Positions 1 to 7,199 of a stretch of DNA of 32,049 nt are shown in pieces. The stretch spans positions 1 through 32,049 of the forward strand of contig UQXK01000017.1 of NCBI GenBank assembly GCA_900544985.1, given 5' to 3'. Each line of letters begins with the position of its first letter. Position 1 is the stretch's first letter. Below the pieces are notes generated by a model, which saw only the letters and a program-made list of their open reading frames with translations, was not told where the DNA came from and searched no databases. Source of the stretch: an uncultured Eubacteriales bacterium. GTDB lineage: Bacteria; Bacillota; Clostridia; Oscillospirales; CAG-272. The translations under genes were made by a program, and so were the position numbers.

Positions 1-2570
1 TAACTACGGCAGCCGCAGGATATTCTTCATACGGCAACCAGATAGGTCTTGCCACAGGCGAAGTAGACGAAATATATCACCCCGGATATGCCGCAAAACG
101 TATGGAAATAGGCGCTGTAATAGCAGCCGTTCCCGAAAAGAATGTTCGCCGCGAATGCCCCGCTCCCGGAGATGTAGTCATACTCCTTGGCGGAAGAACG
201 GGACGCGACGGTTGCGGCGGCGCTACCGGCTCCTCCAAATCCCATAACTCCAAATCCCTTGAAACATGCGGTGCGGAAGTTCAAAAAGGAAATGCACCCG
301 AAGAAAGAAAATTGCAGCGCCTCTTCCGCAACCCCGAAGCTTCCCTTCTTATAAAGAGATGTAACGACTTCGGCGCGGGCGGCGTATCTGTCGCAATAGG
401 CGAGCTTGCGGACGGACTTCTCATCGATCTCAACGCAGTACCGAAAAAATACGACGGTCTTGACGGAACAGAGCTCGCAATAAGCGAATCCCAGGAAAGA
501 ATGGCTGTTGCCGTTGCTCCCGAAGACGCAGATAAATTCCTTTCTCTTGCCGCAAAAGAAAACCTTGAAGCCACAGTAGTTGCGAAAGTCACGGAAGAGC
601 CCAGACTCACAATGATGTGGAACGGCAAAAAGATAGTAGATATATCAAGAGAATTTTTGAATTCCAACGGCGCTGAAAAGCACACATTTATCGCTCCCGA
701 AGCTCCGAAAGACTTCGGAAAAGATGTAAGCGGCGACTTTGCGGAAAAATACAAAGAACTCGCCTCCGACCTCAACGTTTGCTCCAAACGCGGTCTTTCC
801 GAACGTTTCGACTCCACTATCGGCGCGGGAACCGTTCTTATGCCGTTCGGCGGAAAGAACCAGCTCACCCCTATTCAGGCTATGGCGCATAAGATCTCCC
901 TTGAACACGGACACACGGATATGTGCTCCCTCATGGCCTACGGTTATAACCCGTTTATATCCGAAAAGAGCCCTTATCACGGTGCATACCTCGCAGTAGC
1001 CGAATCCGTTTCAAAGCTCGTTGCAACAGGCGCAAAATTCGAAGATGTATACCTTACATTCCAGGAATATTTTGAAAAACCGAGAAACGACGGCGCGCGT
1101 TGGGGCAAGCCTTTCTCCGCTCTTCTCGGCGCATTCGACGCACAGCTCGATTTCGGCATAGGCGCTATCGGCGGAAAAGACTCCATGAGCGGATCTTTCG
1201 ACGATCTCGATGTTCCTCCTACACTTGTTTCGTTCGCTGTTACAACGGACAAGATAGACAACGTTGTTTCCCCCGAGATCAAAGCGGCAGAACACGCTGT
1301 TTGCCTTGTAAAGCCCGAATACAACGAAAAGAATCTCCCCGACGCAAAATCCCTCATGTCCCTATTTGACAAAGTACACGCTCTTACATCCTCCAAAAAA
1401 GCCGTTGCGGCGTATACACCCGGATACGGCGGCGTTGCGGAAGCAATAATGAAAATGTGCTTCGGAAACGGTATCGGATTCGAATACGATTCCTCTCTTA
1501 CAAACGAGGACATATTCGGTTATTGCTACGGCTCTTTCGTTCTCGAAATGAACGGCAAGGATATCCCCGAAGGCGCGCTTCTTCTCGGATATACAACCGA
1601 AAACGCTTCTGTCAAATTCAAAGACGAAGTTCTCTCGCTCTCCTCTCTTCTCTCGGATTACGAGAATAAGCTTGAACCCATATTCCCGACAAATGCAAAA
1701 GAGGACAAAACGCCTATCATCGCATACAATTATAAAGCGTCTTCTTACCCCGCTCCCGCTGTAAAGAGCGCGAAACCCACGGTCCTTATACCGATATTCC
1801 CCGGCACAAACTGCGAATACGATACAGCGCGCGCGCTTGATGACGCAGGTGCAAATACGGAGCTTTTCGTTATAAGAAACCTCACATCTGAAAGCATCGC
1901 TTCCTCTGTCGATGAGTTTGCTTCTCTTGTAAAGAAATCCCAGATAATCTTTGTTCCCGGCGGTTTCTCCGGCGGCGACGAGCCCGACGGAAGCGGCAAG
2001 TTTATAACCGCATTCTTCCGCAACGCGGCAATTAAAGAAAACGTAACAGAGCTTCTCGAAAAGCGCGATGGTCTTATGTGCGGTATATGCAACGGTTTCC
2101 AGGCGCTTATAAAACTCGGTCTTGTTCCCTACGGAAAGATAATCGACACAGACGAACATTGCCCGACGCTTACATTCAACTCGATAGGACGTCACCAGTC
2201 AAGACTTGTCCGCACGAGAATCGCGTCAAACAAGTCCCCGTGGCTCTCCGAAACGAATGTAGGAGAAATATACACGGTTCCGATATCCCACGGCGAAGGA
2301 CGTTTCCTCTGCGAGGACGAACTTTTGAAGAAGCTCGCCGACAACGGACAGATCGCGACACAGTATGTCGACCTTGACGGCGCTCCTACGCACGACATCC
2401 GCTTCAATCCCAACAACTCGATAGCGGCTATCGAGGGTATAACCTCCCCCGACGGAAGAGTATTCGGAAAAATGGGACACTCCGAAAGAAAAGGCTACGG
2501 TCTTTACAAAAATGTTGACGGCAACTTCGATATAAAGATGTTCGACGCCGCAGTAAAATATTTCAAATAA
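1..2570 (+). CDS. purL: Phosphoribosylformylglycinamidine synthase, 3' part (5' end outside window)
   Basis: This enzyme makes FGAM from FGAR, ATP and glutamine, the fourth step of de novo purine synthesis in the cytoplasm. The reading frame is open from base 3, so the gene starts before the window; about 855 residues are visible of the roughly 1240 usual for the single-chain Gram-positive form, in which PurL and the PurQ-like glutaminase are fused. The synthetase half shows GGKDSMSG and the PFGGKNQLTP stretch. The C-terminal class I glutaminase domain begins near base 1780 (IPIFPGTNCEYD), has the nucleophile Cys in CGICNGFQAL (codon 2088-2090), and the SHGEGRF and GHSERKG motifs near the end. 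The first Met at base 102 is internal, because conserved PurL sequence (GYSSYGNQIGLATGE) lies upstream of it in frame. It precedes fhs by 21 bases and probably shares its transcript. Confidence 0.96.
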   Translation, partial: TTAAAGYSSYGNQIGLATGEVDEIYHPGYAAKRMEIGAVIAAVPEKNVRRECPAPGDVVILLGGRTGRDGCGGATGSSKSHNSKSLETCGAEVQKGNAPEERKLQRLFRNPEASLLIKRCNDFGAGGVSVAIGELADGLLIDLNAVPKKYDGLDGTELAISESQERMAVAVAPEDADKFLSLAAKENLEATVVAKVTEEPRLTMMWNGKKIVDISREFLNSNGAEKHTFIAPEAPKDFGKDVSGDFAEKYKELASDLNVCSKRGLSERFDSTIGAGTVLMPFGGKNQLTPIQAMAHKISLEHGHTDMCSLMAYGYNPFISEKSPYHGAYLAVAESVSKLVATGAKFEDVYLTFQEYFEKPRNDGARWGKPFSALLGAFDAQLDFGIGAIGGKDSMSGSFDDLDVPPTLVSFAVTTDKIDNVVSPEIKAAEHAVCLVKPEYNEKNLPDAKSLMSLFDKVHALTSSKKAVAAYTPGYGGVAEAIMKMCFGNGIGFEYDSSLTNEDIFGYCYGSFVLEMNGKDIPEGALLLGYTTENASVKFKDEVLSLSSLLSDYENKLEPIFPTNAKEDKTPIIAYNYKASSYPAPAVKSAKPTVLIPIFPGTNCEYDTARALDDAGANTELFVIRNLTSESIASSVDEFASLVKKSQIIFVPGGFSGGDEPDGSGKFITAFFRNAAIKENVTELLEKRDGLMCGICNGFQALIKLGLVPYGKIIDTDEHCPTLTFNSIGRHQSRLVRTRIASNKSPWLSETNVGEIYTVPISHGEGRFLCEDELLKKLADNGQIATQYVDLDGAPTHDIRFNPNNSIAAIEGITSPDGRVFGKMGHSERKGYGLYKNVDGNFDIKMFDAAVKYFK

Positions 2571-2591
2571 AACAGGTCAAGGAGAGAATAA

Positions 2592-4259
2592 ATGAAAACA
2601 GATATAGAGATAGCACAATCGGCGGAAATGAAGCCGATTGCGGAGATCGCAAAAAAAGCGGAAATAGATGAGAAATACCTCGAAAACTACGGAAAATATA
2701 AAGCGAAAATAGACCTTTCCCTTCTTAAAGAAACACCCGAAAAAGAAGGAAAGCTCGTTCTTGTAACAGCAATCACCCCCACGCCCGCAGGCGAAGGCAA
2801 AACAACAACGACAATAGGTCTTGCAGACGGACTTGCAAAGCTCGGAAAGAAAACTGTTGTAGCGCTCAGAGAGCCGTCTCTCGGTCCCGTTTTCGGAGTC
2901 AAGGGCGGCGCCGCAGGCGGCGGTTACGCTCAGGTAGTCCCCATGGAGGATATAAACCTCCATTTCACGGGAGATTTCCATGCGATAGGAGCAGCAAACA
3001 ACCTTCTTGCGGCTATGATAGACAACCATATCTATCAGGGAAATGCGCTCCGTATAGACCCGCAGAGAATAACATGGCACAGATGTGTCGATATGAATGA
3101 CAGACAGCTCCGTTTCGTTGTCGACGGTCTCGGCGGCAGAATAAACGGCGTAACGAGAGAAGATTCCTACGACATAACGGTCGCTTCCGAAATAATGGCT
3201 GTTCTCTGCCTTTCCACATCTCTTGCAAATCTCAAAGAGCGCCTTTCCAAGATAATAATCGGTTATACATACGACGAAAAGCCCGTCACCGCAGGAGATC
3301 TCAAAGCGGTAGGCGCAATGGCGGCGCTCTTAAAAGACGCAATAAAACCCAACCTTGTTCAGTCTCTTGAAGGAACGCCCGCGCTTGTACACGGCGGACC
3401 TTTTGCCAACATCGCTCACGGATGCAACTCCGTAATGGCTACAAAAATGGCTATGCGCCTCGGCGATTATGCAATAACGGAAGCAGGATTCGGCGCAGAT
3501 CTCGGAGCCGAGAAATTCCTCGATATAAAATGCAGATATGCAGGTCTCAAACCGTCCGCAGTCGTAATAGTCGCGACAGTCAGAGCGCTCAAAATGCACG
3601 GCGGCGTACTCAAAACGAACCTCGGAGAAGAAAACCTCGAAGCTCTCGAAAAAGGTATGCCCAACCTTTTAAGACACGTTAAAAACATAAAAGAAGTTTT
3701 CGGACTTCCCGCGGTCGTTGCGGTAAATAAATTCCCGACCGATACAAAAGCAGAGCTTGACCTTGTTATAAGCAAGTGCCGCGAGCTCGGCGTAAATACA
3801 GTTCTCTCCACTGTTCATGCAAACGGCGGCGAGGGCGGCATAGAGCTTGCAAAAGAAGTCGTAAAGCTCTGCGAAGAAGAAAACGATTTCCGTTTTGCAT
3901 ATGATCTCGATACAACAATAGAGGAAAAGATTCTCGCCGTTGTAAAGAAAGTTTACGGCGGAAATGCAATATCCGTACTCCCCGCCGCAAAAAAGCAGAT
4001 CGATAAGCTCACAGAGCTCGGTTTTGCAAATCTCCCCATATGCGTAGCAAAAACGCAGTACAGCTTTTCCGATGATCCGAAAAAGCTCGGAGCGCCCGAA
4101 AACTTTACAGTCACAATAAAGAACGTAAAGATATCCGCCGGCGCAGGATTTATCGTAGTCCTTACGGGAGATATAATGACGATGCCGGGACTTCCGAAAG
4201 TTCCCGCGGCAGAGAATATCGACGTCGACGACAACGGAGTAATCCACGGTCTTTTCTGA
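2592..4259 (+). CDS. fhs: Formate--tetrahydrofolate ligase
   Basis: This ATP-dependent ligase joins formate to tetrahydrofolate to give 10-formyl-THF, the one-carbon donor for two purine steps and for other C1 metabolism. The 555-residue length is normal for the family. The P-loop lies at residues 65-72 (PAGEGKTT) and is followed by the family signature at about residues 103-131, including GGAAGGGYAQV and the DINLHFTGDFHA stretch. A Shine-Dalgarno AAGGAGAG sits 5 bases before the ATG. Its position just after purL couples formyl supply to purine synthesis. Fhs is also part of the Wood-Ljungdahl route in acetogens, but one gene does not show that this organism is one. Confidence 0.98.
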   Translation: MKTDIEIAQSAEMKPIAEIAKKAEIDEKYLENYGKYKAKIDLSLLKETPEKEGKLVLVTAITPTPAGEGKTTTTIGLADGLAKLGKKTVVALREPSLGPVFGVKGGAAGGGYAQVVPMEDINLHFTGDFHAIGAANNLLAAMIDNHIYQGNALRIDPQRITWHRCVDMNDRQLRFVVDGLGGRINGVTREDSYDITVASEIMAVLCLSTSLANLKERLSKIIIGYTYDEKPVTAGDLKAVGAMAALLKDAIKPNLVQSLEGTPALVHGGPFANIAHGCNSVMATKMAMRLGDYAITEAGFGADLGAEKFLDIKCRYAGLKPSAVVIVATVRALKMHGGVLKTNLGEENLEALEKGMPNLLRHVKNIKEVFGLPAVVAVNKFPTDTKAELDLVISKCRELGVNTVLSTVHANGGEGGIELAKEVVKLCEEENDFRFAYDLDTTIEEKILAVVKKVYGGNAISVLPAAKKQIDKLTELGFANLPICVAKTQYSFSDDPKKLGAPENFTVTIKNVKISAGAGFIVVLTGDIMTMPGLPKVPAAENIDVDDNGVIHGLF

Positions 4260-4323
4260 TAAGCTTTATAAAAAGTCGATTTTCTTCTATACAAGATTAA
4301 AATAATATAGGAGGATATCAGCA

Positions 4324-5028
4324 ATGAAAAAGTATATATCGGTATTTCTGGCAATCGCCTGCATATTTATGATAGCAGGCTGCACCGACAAAAATGACGA
4401 AAAAGCACATATACCCGAACTCAATGACATTCTGCAATACACAGAAGAAGAACTGAAAGAAAAGTTCACGGGCATTTCGAAAGGTACTGTGCGCAATCGT
4501 TGGGGAGCGCCCAAAAGCTCGCTTTCGGGAGATGTATGGTTTCTCGGCGACAAAAATGATAAAAAGATAATCCTTTACTATGATGACATCGGCAAAGTAA
4601 CAGACTTTGTTTTATCAGATTCAGATGATGAAGTTCGCTGGGAATATATTCCTCACATGAGTTCCCGTTTTCCGGCAATGCTACTCAGCTTTGACACCGA
4701 CTACTCGGAAATTTCAGCAACGTGCGACAACGGGACTCTTCTCTGTGGCAATCACGGGGCTATCAAATCACATGGAAATTCCCTGACTGTATCGAATACA
4801 GCGAATTTTTATTGGGCTCCGTGGACTTATGATGAAGAATCCACAGAGGCACAATCGGCAAAAATAACCTTTACTGTTTTCGGAAAAGACAAAGAAGTTT
4901 TATACGACGGTGTTATCACAATCACCGGGACAAAAACTTTTCTCTACTCCGTAACAATGGAATGCTCTTCGGGAATACTGATACAGGATAAATACAAAGG
5001 CGCAATATTCATACCGACAAATGATTGA
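4324..5028 (+). CDS. Putative lipoprotein of unknown function
   Basis: The 234-residue product starts with a lysine pair, a hydrophobic core and a lipobox ending MIAGC, with the lipidated Cys at about residue 19, so it should be anchored on the outer face of the membrane. A GGAGG ribosome site lies about 9 bases before the ATG. Residues 35-75 (a helix, then ISKGTVRNRWGAPKS and a WFLGDK strand) resemble the SmpA/BamE-type fold, in which a G-x-P turn follows a short helix; this is weak and is an inference. The remainder looks like a beta-rich domain with NFYWAPW and a final YKGAIFIP strand. No family is recognised with confidence. It stands alone, in the same direction as fhs, and ends at a shared terminator. 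Confidence 0.85.
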   Translation: MKKYISVFLAIACIFMIAGCTDKNDEKAHIPELNDILQYTEEELKEKFTGISKGTVRNRWGAPKSSLSGDVWFLGDKNDKKIILYYDDIGKVTDFVLSDSDDEVRWEYIPHMSSRFPAMLLSFDTDYSEISATCDNGTLLCGNHGAIKSHGNSLTVSNTANFYWAPWTYDEESTEAQSAKITFTVFGKDKEVLYDGVITITGTKTFLYSVTMECSSGILIQDKYKGAIFIPTND

Positions 5029-5052
5029 TTACCTAAAATTCATCTAAAAAGC

Positions 5053-5086
5053 AAAACCTCTGCGGGAAACTCCGCAGAGGTTTTTT
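5053..5086. terminator. Bidirectional intrinsic terminator
   Basis: A perfect 9-bp GC-rich stem (CCTCTGCGG with CCGCAGAGG) is extended by A:T pairs around a 6-base loop, with T6 on the + side and A4 on the other. It lies between the end of the lipoprotein gene and the convergent membrane-protein gene and can serve both. Confidence 0.92.
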
Positions 5087-5098
5087 ATTGCAAATATA

Positions 5099-5575
5099 TT
5101 ATTTTGTCTCTTTTCTATGATTCAGATGTATTCCGATATGCCCTATACCGAGTATAACAGTCGATACAAGCAAAAATATATTTTCGCCGTATATACTGAG
5201 AAGCAAAAATGCTGTCACAGGAAAAGTAGCTCCCGCAACGGGTATTCCGAGTAAGCTGCTGTACATATCCTTCATTGTTTTATTGCTTTTGAAATATCTT
5301 ATCCAATATACTTCATATAAAAGCATGAGAATAAAAGATATCAATAAAATAACGGAACGATAAGATAGTTTATTTATATTATAATCGCTGAATATAAGCG
5401 AAAAACAAGTCACCGATATTTCTCCTGTCCTTTCAAATATCAGCAATACCCTGTTTTCGTTTTTTAAATACCTGTCGTAATCTTTCGGCTTGTTTTTGCT
5501 CCAAATTATATTCGGCATAATCAACATGATAAGAAAAATTAATCCGACATACGAAAATCCGAAATGAATATCCAT
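5099..5575 (-). CDS. Unknown multi-pass membrane protein
   Basis: The product has 158 residues from the ATG at 5575; an in-frame GTG four codons earlier (5587) gives 162, but has no ribosome site, whereas the ATG has a weak GTGAGAG. Four hydrophobic segments are visible: near the N-terminus (YVGLIFLIMLIMPNIIW), around residues 70-90, around 112-130 and around 133-150. The tail is polar (HLNHRKETK). The opening stretch, a helix ending PNIIW followed by a short polar loop, is reminiscent of small clostridial integral membrane proteins, but I assign no function. A 50-residue membrane peptide gene ends 19 bases upstream, so the two are likely co-transcribed. Confidence 0.8.
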   Translation of the reverse strand: MDIHFGFSYVGLIFLIMLIMPNIIWSKNKPKDYDRYLKNENRVLLIFERTGEISVTCFSLIFSDYNINKLSYRSVILLISFILMLLYEVYWIRYFKSNKTMKDMYSSLLGIPVAGATFPVTAFLLLSIYGENIFLLVSTVILGIGHIGIHLNHRKETK

Positions 5576-5594
5576 TATCGCTCTCACTTAATTT

Positions 5595-5747
5595 TTATTT
5601 TTTGGATTTGTTTATTTCAAATGCATAAACGACAGCCGCAATAATCAAAAACGCGCCGTCAAGCGCCGTAAAAGCCGACTTTTTAACGAAAAAATAAGCG
5701 GTAAAGCCGATTAAAGACAAAATACAAAAAAATTTTTGCCATAACAT
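5595..5747 (-). CDS. Small membrane peptide, 50 residues, unknown
   Basis: A short frame runs from ATG at 5747 to TAA at 5597-5595. It encodes 50 residues beginning MLWQKFFCILSLIGF and ending EINKSKK, with two hydrophobic segments separated by VKKSAFTALDG, so it is probably a two-helix hairpin in the membrane. An AAAGG ribosome site lies 8 bases before the ATG, and an in-frame stop two codons upstream fixes the start. It ends just before the 158-residue membrane protein gene on the same strand. No homologue is recognised. The pair could instead be one decayed larger gene, but neither frame is broken internally. Confidence 0.6.
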   Translation of the reverse strand: MLWQKFFCILSLIGFTAYFFVKKSAFTALDGAFLIIAAVVYAFEINKSKK

Positions 5748-5797
5748 ATTTTATGCCTTTACGCTTCGCATCACGAAAAACAACGTTCAACAAAAAC

Positions 5798-5826
5798 ATT
5801 GTATATGATGTAAAAAGAAAAAGCAA
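5798..5826 (-). promoter_or_regulatory. Possible sigma-A promoter for the small membrane-protein pair
   Basis: On the minus strand TTGCTT (5826-5821) is separated by 17 bases from TACAAT (5803-5798), about 50 bases before the 50-residue peptide gene. The -35 half is weak, and it overlaps the U-tract side of the recR terminator. Confidence 0.4.
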
Positions 5827-5851
5827 GATAAATATTATAATTTATACTTGC
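5811..5851 (-). terminator. Intrinsic terminator after recR
   Basis: Downstream of recR on the minus strand is an inverted repeat with GCAAG/CTTGC ends and a long A/T stem (5851-5823, one bulge), followed by T5-C-T5. It closes the dnaX-recR transcription unit. The stem is mostly A:T pairs, so it may be leaky. Confidence 0.65.
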
Positions 5852-5890
5852 TCTTTATCCATATTAAAATATAAAAAACGCGGTTTTATC

Positions 5891-6487
5891 TTATATCTGG
5901 CGCCTGCCGTCGAGCGCGCGCATCAAAGTCATTTCGTCCGCATATTCAAGGTCCGCGCCTACGGGAACACCGTATGCAAGCCTTGTAACCTTTACGCCGA
6001 GAGGAGAGATAAGCTTTGAAATATACATGGCGGTAGTTTCTCCCTCGATATTGGGATTCGTCGCAATTATGACTTCCCTTACGTCTCCTGCCTTTATTCT
6101 TTCAAGAAGCTCTTTTATGCGCAGATTTTCGGGTCCAACATTGTCCATGGGGGATATCACACCGCCGAGAACATGATAAAGACCGTCATATTCCCTCACC
6201 TTTTCGAGCGCCATTACCGTTCTGGAATCCTCTACAACACAGATAATTCCGTTGTCGCGCTTTTTATCGGAACAAATGTTGCAAAGCTCATCGGCGGAAA
6301 GATTTCCGCAGATACGGCAAGGATGAATATCGCGTTTTGCCGAAATTATGGCATTTGCGAATTCCTCGGCTTCGTTCTCGTCCATATCGAGCACGGAAAA
6401 AGCATATCTGACAGCAGTTTTATATCCCACGCCTTTGAGAGTGCAGAATTTTTCTATCAAGCGCTGTAAAGGAAGAACATACTCCAT
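5891..6487 (-). CDS. recR: Recombination protein RecR
   Basis: RecR works with RecF and RecO to load RecA on gapped single-stranded DNA. The 198-residue length is standard. The N-terminal helix-hairpin-helix includes LKGVGYKTA (residues 17-25). The zinc finger follows with C57, C60, C69 and C72. The Toprim domain starts near residue 82 (ICVVEDSRTVMALE) and includes the TNPNIEGETTA loop. The C-terminus keeps the AYGVPVGADLEYAD stretch typical of RecR. A GAGG site lies 8 bases before the ATG. It is the last gene of the block, 19 bases after ybaB, the order seen in Bacillus and many other bacteria. Confidence 0.98.
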   Translation of the reverse strand: MEYVLPLQRLIEKFCTLKGVGYKTAVRYAFSVLDMDENEAEEFANAIISAKRDIHPCRICGNLSADELCNICSDKKRDNGIICVVEDSRTVMALEKVREYDGLYHVLGGVISPMDNVGPENLRIKELLERIKAGDVREVIIATNPNIEGETTAMYISKLISPLGVKVTRLAYGVPVGADLEYADEMTLMRALDGRRQI

Positions 6488-6506
6488 CTTTTTAACCTCA
6501 TAAACC

Positions 6507-6845
6507 TCAGAAAGGCATTCCCGGCATACCTGCCATTCCGCCTGTTATTTTACCCATTTCCTGCTCTGACGTCTTTTCCACGCGATTTATCGCTTCGTTT
6601 ATTCCCGCAATAAGTATATCGGAAAGCGTCTCTACATCGTCGGGATCTACGATTTCGGGCGCTATTTCAAGAGAGACTATCTGTTTTTTGCCGTTTATTT
6701 TTATATTTACGGCGCCGCCGCCCGCAGAGACGTCGTATTCACGCGTTTCAAGCTCCGCTTGAAGCTTTGCCATGTCCTCCTGCATCTTCTGCGCCTGTCT
6801 CAACATTTCATTCATCGAAGGACCTTTCGGCAATATTGCTTTCAT
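6507..6845 (-). CDS. ybaB: YbaB/EbfC-family nucleoid-associated protein
   Basis: This family forms small dimers that bind DNA with little sequence preference. The 112-residue product has the usual plan: a Met/Gln-rich first helix (MNEMLRQAQKMQEDM), a three-stranded sheet with the GGGAVNIKINGKKQI core, and a long second helix ending in a Gly/Met-rich tail (GGMAGMPGMPF). AAAGGAGA lies 8 bases before the ATG. It is the yaaK counterpart of the Bacillus dnaX-yaaK-recR order. A zinc-ribbon gene separates it from dnaX here. Confidence 0.95.
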   Translation of the reverse strand: MKAILPKGPSMNEMLRQAQKMQEDMAKLQAELETREYDVSAGGGAVNIKINGKKQIVSLEIAPEIVDPDDVETLSDILIAGINEAINRVEKTSEQEMGKITGGMAGMPGMPF

Positions 6846-6900
6846 ATTATAAAATCTCCTTTTTGTTGTTTTATATCATTTTACAAAATAAAATTATACG

Positions 6901-7134
6901 TTATTCAATAGGGTGAATACGGTCCTTATGACCGCAGTAAGAACATTTTACTATTTTACTCTTATCGCCGAAATTAACGAGCGAAGACAGAGATACCTTC
7001 GGGAAAAATGTTTTTCCGCAATTCGGACAAACAAACTTTTGTTTTTTTAAATTACCGATCTCTCTCAATGAAATAAAAATTATAATAAACAAAGCGAGCG
7101 CAAATATAAATATCGATAAATAAATACCTAACAT
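6901..7134 (-). CDS. Small membrane-anchored zinc-ribbon protein
   Basis: The product has 77 residues. I choose the ATG at 7134 because GGAGG lies 6 bases before it; an upstream in-frame TTG (7152) would place that site inside the gene. Residues 2-23 form one hydrophobic helix. Residues 36-67 form a zinc ribbon with C36-x2-C39 (CPNCGKTF) and C64-x2-C67 (CSYCGHKD), with an FGDKSK loop between. The positive LKKQK after the helix suggests the ribbon is cytoplasmic. It sits between dnaX and ybaB on the same strand, so it is likely expressed with them, but its function is unknown. Confidence 0.8.
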   Translation of the reverse strand: MLGIYLSIFIFALALFIIIFISLREIGNLKKQKFVCPNCGKTFFPKVSLSSLVNFGDKSKIVKCSYCGHKDRIHPIE

Positions 7135-7199
7135 TTTTCGCCTCCGTCGCAAATATATTTTTACAGATAAATCAGATTACAGGGCAAAAGGAACAATTT

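Noticed and set aside
1362..2195. 277-residue open frame antisense to purL
   Set aside because: Shadow frame produced by codon bias of the real gene on the other strand.
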